DNA of 16,897 nt from Bacillota bacterium (GTDB lineage: Bacteria; Bacillota; Clostridia; Christensenellales; Aristaeellaceae): NCBI GenBank assembly GCA_023411175.1, contig JAEYPB010000025.1, positions 1 through 16,897 of the forward strand. Reading direction: 5' to 3'. Below the pieces are notes generated by a model. That model did not search any database, was not told the origin of the DNA, and worked only from the letters and a program-made list of their open reading frames with translations. The stretch's first letter is position 1, and every line of letters starts with the position of its first letter. This document shows positions 1-7,132 of the stretch, in pieces. The translations under genes were made by a program, and so were the position numbers.

Positions 1-37
1 CCCATTCTCCTTCCCCCTCGTCCGCTTGCTTCATAAC

Positions 38-72
38 CGAAAAGCGGAGGCCTGCCGGGCCTCCGCTTTTCG
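38..72 (-). terminator. Intrinsic terminator of the SGNH hydrolase-alcohol dehydrogenase unit
   Basis: Perfect 15-bp inverted repeat (38-52 with 58-72) around a 5-nt loop, 18 nt past the stop of the leftward alcohol dehydrogenase. The T-rich segment is the end of the stem itself (CTTTTCGG on the minus strand), so termination could work in both directions. Confidence 0.8.
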
Positions 73-90
73 CTGCCCGCGGCGATTGCA

Positions 91-1266
91 TCACCGGTCC
101 GCGATGCGCAGGATGGCCTCGATTTCCGGCGTGTCCAGCTTGACGAAATTGCCGGTCTTGCCGTCGGGCCCGCGCCGCGTCTTCTGGGCCATGAAGGGGA
201 TGTCCTTGGGGTCCGCGCCCAGTTCTTTCAGCGTCACCGGCATGCCGATGTCCCGGAGGAACTGCTCGAAGCGTTCGATGCCTTCGAGGGCGGTGCGCTC
301 CGGATGCTGAAAGTCCATCTCCGCGCCCCACACCCGCACGGCGATCTGCGCGAACCGGCCCACATCGTGGGACATGGTGAAACGCATCCACGCAGGCAGC
401 ACAACCGCCAGCCCCGCGCCGTGCGCCACATCGTACAGGCCGCTCAGCTCGTGCTCGATCTGGTGGCTGGCCCAGTCGCCCATGCGGCCCACGCCGCAGG
501 AATTGTTGTGGGCCTGAGTGCCCGCCCACATCAGCTGCGAACGGGCGTCGTAGTCCTCCGGGTTTTCAAGTGCCCGCTTCACCGCCGGGATCACGGTGTT
601 AAGCAGCGCCTCGCACAGCCGGTCGGTCACGTCCACGTCCGGCGTGTTCGTGAAGTAGCGCTCCAGAATGTGCGCCATGATGTCGGTGGCACCGCATGCG
701 GTCTGATAGGGCGGGAGCGTGAAGGTCAGATCCGGGTTCATCAGCGCGAACTGCGGTCGGTTGAGCTCGGTGCCCAGGCCGCGCTTGGTGAGGGTGGACT
801 TCTGCATGATGACGCAGCTGCTCGAGCTTTCGCTGCCGGCGGCCGCCAGCGTGAGCACCGCGCCCAGCGGTACCGCCTTTTCCGGCAGCGCCTTGCCCGA
901 AAAGAAATCCCAGAAGTCGCCCGCGTAGGGGATGCCCGACGCGATGGCCTTGGCGGAGTCGATGGCGCTGCCGCCGCCCACCGCCAGAATAAAGTCAGCC
1001 TGAAACTCGCGGCCGAGGGCGATGCCCTCGTAGACCTTGTCGTCCCGCGGGTTCGGCAGCGCGCCGCCCAGCTCCGCATGGGCGATGCCCGCTTCGTCCA
1101 GCGAGCGAAGAACCCTCGGAAGAAGCCCGCTCTTTACGACCGAGCCGCCGCCGTAATGCACCAGCGCGCGCCTGCCGCCGAGGGAGGCGATCATCTGTCC
1201 GGCCTTCTCCTCCGCGCCTCGGCCAAATTCAAAGCGGGTGGGAATGTAAAAGGAAAAATTGTCCAT
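91..1266 (-). CDS. Iron-containing alcohol dehydrogenase (BdhA/YqhD type), 391 aa
   Basis: Group III metal-dependent alcohol dehydrogenase, expected to interconvert aldehydes and alcohols with NAD(P)H in the cytoplasm. The N-terminal nucleotide-binding half carries GGGSAIDSAK (about 97-106). The C-terminal helical half carries the metal ligands Asp195, His199 (GATDIMAH), His268 (ASHQIEH) and His282 (DVAHGAG), at almost the same positions as in E. coli YqhD. The length is full for this subfamily, which suggests NADPH-dependent butanol or general aldehyde reduction; the substrate is not readable from sequence. The start is the ATG at 1266, preceded by GGGAGG at good spacing; the frame stays open further upstream, but that part overlaps the SGNH gene and is not homologous. 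It begins 2 nt after the SGNH stop, so the two genes are almost certainly co-transcribed. Confidence 0.95.
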   Translation of the reverse strand: MDNFSFYIPTRFEFGRGAEEKAGQMIASLGGRRALVHYGGGSVVKSGLLPRVLRSLDEAGIAHAELGGALPNPRDDKVYEGIALGREFQADFILAVGGGSAIDSAKAIASGIPYAGDFWDFFSGKALPEKAVPLGAVLTLAAAGSESSSSCVIMQKSTLTKRGLGTELNRPQFALMNPDLTFTLPPYQTACGATDIMAHILERYFTNTPDVDVTDRLCEALLNTVIPAVKRALENPEDYDARSQLMWAGTQAHNNSCGVGRMGDWASHQIEHELSGLYDVAHGAGLAVVLPAWMRFTMSHDVGRFAQIAVRVWGAEMDFQHPERTALEGIERFEQFLRDIGMPVTLKELGADPKDIPFMAQKTRRGPDGKTGNFVKLDTPEIEAILRIADR

Positions 1267-1268
1267 CG

Positions 1269-1919
1269 TCAGCCTCCCTTTTCGAAGATCGTTTGGATTT
1301 TTTCCGCCAGCGCCCGGGCGAACGCCTCCTGTCCCTCCCGGGTGATATGGATGCCGTCCTGCGGCCATGGCTCGGTGACCTTCGCGGCGTCCAGAAATTC
1401 CGCCCCCGTCAATGTCGCCACCCGGTGGTACTCGCGGGCAAAGTTGCGGGAAACCTCCGCGGCCTTCGGCCCGAAGGCCGCGCCGAACATGCGCTTTTCC
1501 ACGTCGTCCGCCACGAGGATGGGGGAGACGAGCAGCACCTTCGCGGGTTTTCCGCCGGGCGCGGCGGCGTACTGCTTCGCGGTCAGCACCATTTGCTGGG
1601 CGCACTGCGCGATGGTAAAGGCGTTCATGCTGAAGCGCGCCTTGGTGTCATTGGTACCCAGCATGATGACAACCAGATCCAGCGGGTTGTGGCTCATCAG
1701 GCAGGGCGGAAGGTACTTCATGCCGTTTTTGTGGCCGCCCTCGGTGGGGTCGTCAAAGATGAAGGTGCGGCCGTTGAGCCCCTCCTCGATGATCCGGTAG
1801 CCTTCGCCAAGCAGGGCCTGAAGGCGCATCGTCCAGCGGGTATCGTCGTCAAAGCGGCCAGATTCAAAGTCGTAGCCGTAGGTGTTCGAATCTCCGAAGC
1901 AGAGAATTTTTCGCCTCAT
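1269..1919 (-). CDS. SGNH/GDSL-family hydrolase (esterase), 216 aa
   Basis: Serine hydrolase of the SGNH superfamily. The catalytic blocks are complete: GDSN with nucleophile Ser11 (block I), Gly50 in LNGRT (block II), GTND with Asn90 (block III), and DGIH with Asp188 and His191 (block V). The family includes arylesterases, lipases and carbohydrate acetylesterases; no signal peptide is visible, so it is probably cytoplasmic. The ATG at 1919 is chosen because GGGAGGG sits about 7 nt upstream; an in-frame ATG at 1940 would fall in the promoter -10. It is the first gene of a two-gene unit with the iron alcohol dehydrogenase, so ester hydrolysis releasing an alcohol or aldehyde for the next enzyme is a plausible but unproven link. 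Confidence 0.92.
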   Translation of the reverse strand: MRRKILCFGDSNTYGYDFESGRFDDDTRWTMRLQALLGEGYRIIEEGLNGRTFIFDDPTEGGHKNGMKYLPPCLMSHNPLDLVVIMLGTNDTKARFSMNAFTIAQCAQQMVLTAKQYAAAPGGKPAKVLLVSPILVADDVEKRMFGAAFGPKAAEVSRNFAREYHRVATLTGAEFLDAAKVTEPWPQDGIHITREGQEAFARALAEKIQTIFEKGG

Positions 1920-1938
1920 TGTAAATCCCTCCCGGCGC

Positions 1939-1947
1939 ATTATACCA
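1939..1947 (-). promoter_or_regulatory. Extended -10 promoter of the SGNH hydrolase gene
   Basis: On the minus strand the sequence reads TGGTATAAT, a consensus TATAAT with the TGn extension, 20 nt before the chosen ATG. No good -35 hexamer is seen 16-18 nt upstream, which fits an extended -10 promoter. Confidence 0.7.
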
Positions 1948-1967
1948 TATTTGCCCGGGGTGTGATA

Positions 1968-2182
1968 TACCAGCCCGGATAAAACGGCGCGGCGGATGAG
2001 TTCTGCAGAATGGCTGGCGGAGATGAAACGGCGAGGCGTTCGGAGCGCGGGTGCGAGTTGCCCGGCGTATGATGCGGAATACTACGGCCAAAGCGCGTCT
2101 CCAGGCGCGGCCAATTGCCGGGGTTCGGAAGGATTTCGGAAGGGCTCAAGAACCACCAAGGGGCTGGGCATACTGCGGCAAT
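1968..2182. other. Intergenic region with no supported gene
   Basis: About 215 bases lie between the SGNH promoter and the terminator of the J-domain gene. Short reading frames on both strands lack a ribosome binding site and any recognisable motif. I see no RNA signature here either. Confidence 0.5.
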
Positions 2183-2203
2183 AAAAAAACGCCCCGGCGG
2201 GGC
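2183..2203 (-). terminator. Intrinsic terminator of the J-domain gene
   Basis: On the minus strand a GCCCC/GGGGC hairpin with a 3-nt loop (2191-2203) is followed by seven T (2183-2189), 20 nt past the J-domain stop. Confidence 0.85.
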
Positions 2204-2223
2204 TGTGTACAGGGCTTGACTTT

Positions 2224-2724
2224 TCAGCGCGCGCTCCGCCAGAAGAAGCGGGGGCGGCGGTTTTTTGACCGGAGCGCCTCGGCGCTTTCATAGGCCGTCT
2301 GGTACTGCGCGTTGCCCGGCTGCTGACGGGTTGCGATGCCGAAATAGAGTACCGCCTTTTCAACCTCGCCCAGCCGGAAAAGCACCGCGCCGAACAGGTA
2401 ATTCCACTCCGCGCTGCGGGTGGCCACGCGCATCAGCGCCTGCCGCGCGGCGGACAGCTGCCCGAGGCCCAACAGCTTTCGCACATCCTCCAGCTGCTCT
2501 GTCTCGGGGGACATCTGATCCAGCTTCCCGCGGGACGCGCACTGGCTGAGCGCCTCTTCATAGGCCAGGTTGATCTGGATCATTTTCGACTCCGCCCACA
2601 GTCGCTCCGGGCCGTCGGCAAAACGGTCAGGATGCCAACGGCGCGCAAGCTCCCGGTAGGCGCGCCGCACGTCGGCGGACGATGCGCTGCGGGCGATGCC
2701 CAGCACTTCGTAGCAGTCGGCCAC
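2224..2724 (-). CDS. Small J-domain (DnaJ-like) protein with a TPR-like tail, 166 aa
   Basis: The N-terminus is a J-domain (about residues 4-65) with the HPD tripeptide at 31-33 between the two main helices, so it should stimulate an Hsp70 (DnaK) ATPase. The DnaJ Gly/Phe linker, zinc fingers and C-terminal substrate domains are absent. The rest is helical, with one TPR-like helix pair (about 105-140, around LFGAVLFRLGEVEKAVLYF). This resembles the stand-alone J-domain proteins of clostridia whose clients are unknown. The start is taken as GTG at 2724 because AGGGAGGG lies 7 nt upstream and the promoter places transcription start near 2754. An ATG at 2742 and a TTG at 2748 are in frame but would lie at the very 5' end of the mRNA with no ribosome binding site. 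Confidence 0.85.
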   Translation of the reverse strand: MADCYEVLGIARSASSADVRRAYRELARRWHPDRFADGPERLWAESKMIQINLAYEEALSQCASRGKLDQMSPETEQLEDVRKLLGLGQLSAARQALMRVATRSAEWNYLFGAVLFRLGEVEKAVLYFGIATRQQPGNAQYQTAYESAEALRSKNRRPRFFWRSAR

Positions 2725-2760
2725 AGCGTTTCCCTCCCTCATGCTCAATCGGACACGGGT

Positions 2761-2789
2761 ATTATACCAGCAGGATGTTCCCTTGTCCA
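2761..2789 (-). promoter_or_regulatory. Sigma-A-type promoter of the J-domain gene
   Basis: The minus strand reads TGGACA (2784-2789), a 17-bp spacer, then TATAAT (2761-2766). Confidence 0.8.
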
Positions 2790-2859
2790 GCCCCCGGCAG
2801 CCCGCAAAGCGGCCGGCCCTGAAATATTACAAAAGAGTTTCGAATGTGCGCGAAAACGT

Positions 2860-2880
2860 AATACCACAACATGTGGTATT
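2860..2880. promoter_or_regulatory. Perfect inverted repeat upstream of the zinc-tail membrane protein promoter
   Basis: AATACCACA, 3-nt spacer ACA, TGTGGTATT: a 9-bp perfect dyad ending 3 nt before the -35 hexamer at 2884. Position and symmetry suggest a regulator binding site; the regulator is unknown. Confidence 0.55.
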
Positions 2881-2883
2881 CTC

Positions 2884-2912
2884 TTGCTATTTTACGCAGC
2901 CTCGAATACAAT
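2884..2912 (+). promoter_or_regulatory. Promoter of the zinc-tail membrane protein gene
   Basis: TTGCTA (2884-2889), 17-bp spacer, TACAAT (2907-2912). A second dyad, AATACA-N5-TGTATT (2905-2921), overlaps the -10. The leader to the ATG at 2975 is about 55 nt. Confidence 0.7.
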
Positions 2913-2974
2913 ATATGTATTGAATCGGCACCTCATGCCGAACTGTTTTTTTACGAAGGGCGTGTAGCACCGAA

Positions 2975-3505
2975 ATGAGGGCCCCCGATCGTAGAAGCCT
3001 GAAACAGAAGCCCCGCGGAAGCCGAGCGAACAGCGCGGTTGTGCGGTGGCTCATTTTTTGCTTCCCCGCGGGCCTTTTGATGATGTGGAGCGACCGATGC
3101 AAGTGGCCGCGCTACGCGAAGATGGTCATCTCCCTGGGCTTCGCCGCGGTTCTGATGATAGTGCTGCTGCCGCAGACGCGGCCGCCGGAGCGCGTGAAAG
3201 GCGGCGTGGAGATCGTAGGCCTTTCGCCCGCGCTGGAGCTGCAGGGCCCGCAGCTGGACGAAGGAGCGCCCCAGTACGACGTGTACGTGCCGGTCTACCA
3301 GCCGGAGGCCACCCTGTTCGTGCAACCGACGCCGACGCCGGTGCCCGTCTACGTCTACTGCAACGACGGCGGCCAGTACTACCACACCAAGAAGTGCCGC
3401 TACACGAAGGACACCACCCCGAAGGCCACGCTTGAACAGGCGGTCACCGCAGGGTTTAAGCGCTGTAAGGAGTGCAAGCCGCCGGTTTTGAACGACGAGG
3501 GCTGA
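2975..3505 (+). CDS. Membrane-anchored protein with an Ada-like zinc-binding C-terminus, 176 aa
   Basis: No specific function is recognised. A basic N-terminus (1-20) is followed by two hydrophobic segments (about 23-37 and 49-65). After an extracytoplasmic-looking linker rich in Pro and Thr (PTPTPVPV near 119-125) comes a compact tail: YCNDGGQYYH, then Cys141, then an Ala-rich helix, then CKEC (Cys164, Cys167). The pattern Y-H-x3-C ... C-x2-C is the small metal-binding motif seen at the C-termini of many Firmicute secreted nucleases and in the Ada zinc domain. I infer a membrane protein displaying a zinc-binding module outside the cell. No nuclease or protease domain is present. The ATG at 2975 has only a distant AAGGG (about 14 nt away), so translation may be weak or the start may lie further in. 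Confidence 0.75.
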   Translation: MRAPDRRSLKQKPRGSRANSAVVRWLIFCFPAGLLMMWSDRCKWPRYAKMVISLGFAAVLMIVLLPQTRPPERVKGGVEIVGLSPALELQGPQLDEGAPQYDVYVPVYQPEATLFVQPTPTPVPVYVYCNDGGQYYHTKKCRYTKDTTPKATLEQAVTAGFKRCKECKPPVLNDEG

Positions 3506-3556
3506 CCGCTTCTTTTCAGCCCCGCGGAGACAGGCATTCTGGCATGGGTTGATTTT

Positions 3557-3578
3557 AGCTGCCTTTGGGCGGCTTTTT
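3557..3578 (+). terminator. Intrinsic terminator of the zinc-tail membrane protein gene
   Basis: AGCTGCC / GGCGGCT stem (7 bp with one G-U pair, 4-nt loop) running into TTTTT, about 50 nt past the stop at 3505. Confidence 0.7.
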
Positions 3579-3595
3579 GCATTTCCAGGGTGCAA

Positions 3596-3628
3596 AACGC
3601 TCCCGGCGCGCCTGGCGCCGGGAGCGTT
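3596..3628 (-). terminator. Intrinsic terminator of gdhA
   Basis: Perfect 14-bp inverted repeat (3596-3609 with 3615-3628), 5-nt loop; on the minus strand it ends in TTTT. It lies 30 nt past the gdhA stop and back to back with the plus-strand terminator. Confidence 0.85.
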
Positions 3629-3658
3629 GTCTCGTTAAGGCTGTGAGGGTGCCGTAGA

Positions 3659-4987
3659 TCAGCCGATGCCCTGGGCGATCATTGCGTCCGCCACCTTGAT
3701 AAAGCCCGCGATGTTGGCACCGGTGATGTAGTCGTCAACATGGCCGTAGGCCTTGGCGGCGTCGTCCATCTGGCGGTAGATGCCGCTCATCACGCGGTTC
3801 AGTCTCTGATCGACTTCATCAAAGGTCCAGGAGAGGCGCATGCTGTTCTGGGTCATCTCCAGCGCGGAGGTGGCCACGCCGCCGGCGTTGGCCGCCTTGC
3901 CCGGCGCGAACAGAACGCCCGCCTTCTGGAAGGCGTGGGCGGCGTCGGGGGTGGTGGGCATGTTCGCACCCTCGCCGACCGCGGCACAGCCGTTTTTGAT
4001 CAGCGCCAGCGCGTTTTCAAGGTTCAGCTCGTTCTGGGTGGCGCAGGGCAGCGCGATGTCGCAGGGCACGTCCCATACGCTGCCGTCCTCGCGGTAGCTC
4101 GCGCCGGGGACGAGCTTTACGTATTCGCTCAAGCGCTTGCGCTCCACTTCCTTCAGGCGCTTGACCACGTCCAGCTTGATGCCTTCGGGGTCGTACACCC
4201 AGCCGGTGGAATCGGATAGCGTGACCACCTTCGCGCCCAGCTGCGCGGCCTTCTCACAGGCGTAAATGGCCACGTTGCCCGCGCCGGAGATCACCACCGT
4301 CGCGCCGTCAAGACCCTTGCCGTGGGCGCGCAGCATTTCGTCCATCAGGTATACGAGGCCGTAGCCGGTGGCCTCTTTGCGGGCCAGCGAACCGCCGTAG
4401 ACGAGGCCCTTGCCGGTCAGCACGCCCTCGTACAGGCCGGTAATGCGCTTGTACTGGCCGTAGAGGTAGCCGATTTCCCGCGCGCCCACGCCGATGTCGC
4501 CGGCGGGCACGTCGATGTCCTTGCCGATGTATTTGGAAAGCTCGGTCATGAAGCTCTGGCAGAAGCTCATGACCTCGTTGTCGCTCTTGCCCTTGGGGTC
4601 GAAGTCGCTGCCGCCCTTGCCGCCGCCGATGGGGAGGCCGGTCAGCGAATTTTTGAAGATCTGCTCAAACCCGAGAAATTTCAAAATCCCCAGGTTGACG
4701 GAGGGGTGCAGACGCAGTCCGCCCTTGTAGGGGCCGATGGCGTTGCAGAACTGCACGCGGTAGGCTTTGTTGACGCGGACGCGACCGGCGTCGTCGCGCC
4801 ACGCGACGCGGAAGGAGATCACCCGGTCGGGCTCGGTGATGCGCTCCAGAATCCCATTTTCGCGATACCTGGGGTCGGACTCCACCACCGGTGCCAGCGC
4901 CTCCAGCACTTCCGTCGCCGCCTGGTGGAATTCCTTTTCGCCCGGATTCCGGCGGATCAAATCGTCCAGCACTTCCCTGACGTACAT
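3659..4987 (-). CDS. gdhA: NADP-type glutamate dehydrogenase, 442 aa
   Basis: Converts 2-oxoglutarate, ammonium and NADPH to glutamate (reversible), a main route of ammonium assimilation; family members are cytoplasmic hexamers. The N-terminal substrate domain has YKGGLRLHPSVN (substrate Lys88), PIGGGKGG with catalytic Lys124, and PAGDIGVG with catalytic Asp164. The Rossmann domain starts near GAGNVA (about 235-240), and the second strand ends in TLSDSTG, where Ser rather than Asp/Glu fits NADP preference. The length matches the 440-450 aa bacterial type I enzyme. The start is ATG at 4987 with GAGGG 8 nt upstream. The frame is open a further 78 codons upstream, but that stretch covers the promoter and has no GDH homology. 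A consensus promoter and a leader hairpin precede it; it is monocistronic. Confidence 0.97.
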   Translation of the reverse strand: MYVREVLDDLIRRNPGEKEFHQAATEVLEALAPVVESDPRYRENGILERITEPDRVISFRVAWRDDAGRVRVNKAYRVQFCNAIGPYKGGLRLHPSVNLGILKFLGFEQIFKNSLTGLPIGGGKGGSDFDPKGKSDNEVMSFCQSFMTELSKYIGKDIDVPAGDIGVGAREIGYLYGQYKRITGLYEGVLTGKGLVYGGSLARKEATGYGLVYLMDEMLRAHGKGLDGATVVISGAGNVAIYACEKAAQLGAKVVTLSDSTGWVYDPEGIKLDVVKRLKEVERKRLSEYVKLVPGASYREDGSVWDVPCDIALPCATQNELNLENALALIKNGCAAVGEGANMPTTPDAAHAFQKAGVLFAPGKAANAGGVATSALEMTQNSMRLSWTFDEVDQRLNRVMSGIYRQMDDAAKAYGHVDDYITGANIAGFIKVADAMIAQGIG

Positions 4988-5023
4988 AAAAACACCCTCT
5001 CCCGCAAAATGAAGCCCATTGAA

Positions 5024-5039
5024 TTGTGCAGAAGCACAA
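5024..5039 (-). promoter_or_regulatory. Small hairpin in the gdhA mRNA leader
   Basis: TTGTGC, 4-nt loop, GCACAA: a perfect 6-bp dyad in the untranslated leader, just after the predicted transcription start (about 5047) and 37 nt before the ATG. It could be an operator or an mRNA-stabilising 5' stem. Confidence 0.5.
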
Positions 5040-5053
5040 AAATTCTGTGAATT

Positions 5054-5082
5054 ATTATACGAAAGCATTTGGCGTCTGTCAA
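5054..5082 (-). promoter_or_regulatory. Consensus sigma-A promoter of gdhA
   Basis: The minus strand reads TTGACA (5077-5082), exactly 17 bp, then TATAAT (5054-5059). This is a perfect match to both hexamers, so gdhA is probably strongly expressed unless repressed. Confidence 0.92.
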
Positions 5083-5262
5083 GGCAAATGAAGTTATGGG
5101 GACATAAAACTGCATAATGCGCAGAAGTATTATCTTCATCTGGCCATAAAAAGAAGCGCACAGAAGGCGAAATTGCAGGATGCGTGATCAAATCTGATGG
5201 AAAATGAATATGATCCGTCATGCAATAACCGGTTGACGGAGCCGTCCACAGCGTGCGGAGCG

Positions 5263-5296
5263 AAAAATTCCGCCGCCCGGTCGAGCCGGGCGGCGG
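5263..5296 (-). terminator. Intrinsic terminator of argS
   Basis: Perfect 11-bp GC stem (5270-5280 with 5286-5296), 5-nt loop, followed on the minus strand by AATTTTT. It starts 11 nt past the argS stop. Between this element and the gdhA promoter (5083-5262) I see no gene. Confidence 0.9.
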
Positions 5297-5306
5297 AGGG
5301 TAGGCG

Positions 5307-7025
5307 TTACATTCTCTCCGGCGATTCGATGCCGATGAGGTAGAGCGCGGTTTTGATGACGGTGCGCGTGGCGTGGGTCAGGAGCAGCCGCGCGGCGCGG
5401 GCACCGGGGTCGTCGTCCAGGATTCTGCGCTCAAAGTAGAACTTATTGTAGGACTGGGCGAGGTCCACGGCGAAGCGCGTCACCTGGGACGGCTCGCTCC
5501 GCTCGATGGCGCCGGAAACCACGGACGGGAACTGCTCGATCAGCCGCACGACCTCCTGCGCCTCAGCGTCGGCGAGGGCGTGGAAGTCCGGTTCGGCGGG
5601 GGAGAGGCCGGCTTCATCGGCCTTCCGGAGCACCGAGCAGCAGCGGGCGTGGGTGTACTGCACATAGGGGCCGGTTTCGCCGTCGAAGTTGAGGGCGCGG
5701 TCCCACCAAAAATCAATGTCCTTGATGCGATTATTGTACAGGTCAAAGAACACCACCGCACCGACGCCCACCTGCCGCGCAACGGTGTCCTTGTCGTTAA
5801 GGTTCGGGCTCTTTTCGTCGATGATGGCGCGCGCCTTCTGGATGGCGGTAGAGAGCAGATCCTCCAGGTACACCACGTGGCCCTTGCGGGTGGACAGCGT
5901 CTGCCCCTCGTAGGAAACCATGCCGAAGGAGACGTGCTCCATGTTCTTCGCCCAGTCATAACCCATCATCTCCAGCACTTTGAACAGCTGGCGGAAATGC
6001 AGGTCCTGCTGGTAGGCGACCACGTAGAGGCTGCGGTCGAAGTCGTAGGTATCCTTGCGGTAGAGGGCGGCGGCGAGATCTCGCGTGGCGTAGAGCGTCG
6101 CGCCGTCTTTTTTCAGGATCAGGCAGGGCGGCATGTTGTACGCTTCGAGGTTCACGATCCACGCGCCGTCCGACTCCGTGAGAAGGTTTTTCGCGCGCAG
6201 TTCCTCGATCACCCGGTCCATCTTGTCGTTGTAGAAGCTCTCGCCGGCGTAGGAATCAAAGGTGACGCCCAGGAGTTCGTACACCTTCTGCGCGTCCTTC
6301 AGCGTGACTTCCTTGAACCAGTTGAAGATTTCGAGGGCCTCCGGGTCGCCGTCCTCAATCTTTTTGAACCAGGCCCGGCCTTCGTCCTGAAGGGCGGGGT
6401 CGTTCTCGCTCTCCCGGTCGAAGCGCACGTAGAGCTTGACCATCTCGTCCACGCCGCCGGTCTCGACAGCCGCCCGGTCGCCCCACTTCTTGTAGGCGCA
6501 GACCATCTTGCCGAACTGGGTGCCCCAGTCGCCCAGGTGGTTGATGCCTTCGGCCCTGTAGCCCCGGAAGCGGTAGAGGCGGGCGAGGGAATTGCCGATC
6601 ATCGTGGTGGACAGGTGGCCGATGTGGAAACGCTTGGCGATGTTGATGGAGGAATAGTCGATGCAGACGGTCTTTCCGGTTCCCTCGCTGCCGCCACCGT
6701 AGCCCTCGCCTTCGCTTTCGGCCTTCTGAAGCACCTCCCGCGCGTAGACCGAGCGGTCGATGTAGAAATTCAGGTATCCCTTGACGGATTCAACCCTTTC
6801 AAGGTATGGCGCGGCCACCGCCGCCGCCAGCTTGCCTGCGATCATGGGCGGCGCCATGTGCAGCGCCTTCGCCAGCCTGAAGCAGGGGAAGGCGTAGTCG
6901 CCCATCGATGCGTCCGGCGGCACCTCCATGATGGACGCAATCGCGTCCACGTCCAGTACGGCGCTACCGAATTCCTTTTCAAGGCCCGACTCAATGCGTC
7001 CGGCGATGCTTGTGCGAAAATCCAT
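5307..7025 (-). CDS. argS: Arginyl-tRNA synthetase, 572 aa
   Basis: Charges tRNA-Arg with arginine using ATP (class I synthetase). Order of parts: N-terminal Add-1 tRNA-binding domain (about 1-90), catalytic Rossmann core with HIGH at 134-137 in NIAKRFHIGHLSTT, the second signature as LSTRKG (about 377-382) in place of KMSKS, as is common in Firmicute ArgRS, and a C-terminal DALR anticodon-binding domain beginning around TGPYVQYTHAR. The length is normal for bacteria. The start is ATG at 7025 because GAGGGG lies about 8 nt upstream; the two in-frame ATGs further out (7043, 7040) lie at the extreme 5' end of the predicted mRNA. It has its own extended -10 promoter and terminator, so it is monocistronic. 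I do not see a T-box leader between that promoter and the gene. Confidence 0.98.
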   Translation of the reverse strand: MDFRTSIAGRIESGLEKEFGSAVLDVDAIASIMEVPPDASMGDYAFPCFRLAKALHMAPPMIAGKLAAAVAAPYLERVESVKGYLNFYIDRSVYAREVLQKAESEGEGYGGGSEGTGKTVCIDYSSINIAKRFHIGHLSTTMIGNSLARLYRFRGYRAEGINHLGDWGTQFGKMVCAYKKWGDRAAVETGGVDEMVKLYVRFDRESENDPALQDEGRAWFKKIEDGDPEALEIFNWFKEVTLKDAQKVYELLGVTFDSYAGESFYNDKMDRVIEELRAKNLLTESDGAWIVNLEAYNMPPCLILKKDGATLYATRDLAAALYRKDTYDFDRSLYVVAYQQDLHFRQLFKVLEMMGYDWAKNMEHVSFGMVSYEGQTLSTRKGHVVYLEDLLSTAIQKARAIIDEKSPNLNDKDTVARQVGVGAVVFFDLYNNRIKDIDFWWDRALNFDGETGPYVQYTHARCCSVLRKADEAGLSPAEPDFHALADAEAQEVVRLIEQFPSVVSGAIERSEPSQVTRFAVDLAQSYNKFYFERRILDDDPGARAARLLLTHATRTVIKTALYLIGIESPERM

Positions 7026-7055
7026 TCCGGCACCCCTCATCATAATAGTAGGATG

Positions 7056-7064
7056 ATTATACCA
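7056..7064 (-). promoter_or_regulatory. Extended -10 promoter of argS
   Basis: Minus-strand TGGTATAAT, 31 nt upstream of the ATG; no convincing -35 at 16-18 bp. Confidence 0.7.
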
Positions 7065-7106
7065 CGAAACCGGGAGGGTATGTTGTTAAGGCTCGAAAAA
7101 ACGTGG

Positions 7107-7132
7107 AAAAGCGGGCTGCCGAAGCGGCCCGC
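7107..7132 (-). terminator. Probable terminator downstream of pit-DUF47
   Basis: 9-bp GC-rich stem (7111-7119 with 7124-7132, one mismatch on the minus strand) closed by a UUCG-type loop and followed by TTTT. It is also the last hairpin of intergenic repeat copy A, about 260 nt after the DUF47 stop. Confidence 0.6.

Noticed and set aside
1267..1605. N-terminal extension of the alcohol dehydrogenase frame
   Set aside because: It overlaps the SGNH gene, and the family N-terminus and ribosome binding site fit the ATG at 1266.
304..1800. Long open frame on the plus strand, antisense to the alcohol dehydrogenase and SGNH hydrolase
   Set aside because: The minus-strand products have complete catalytic motifs; the antisense frame is low-complexity, rich in Arg/Ala/His, and has no family signature. 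It is a GC-bias artefact.
4988..5221. 78-codon upstream extension of the gdhA frame
   Set aside because: It spans a perfect TTGACA-17-TATAAT promoter, has no similarity to glutamate dehydrogenase, and the enzyme is full length from 4987.
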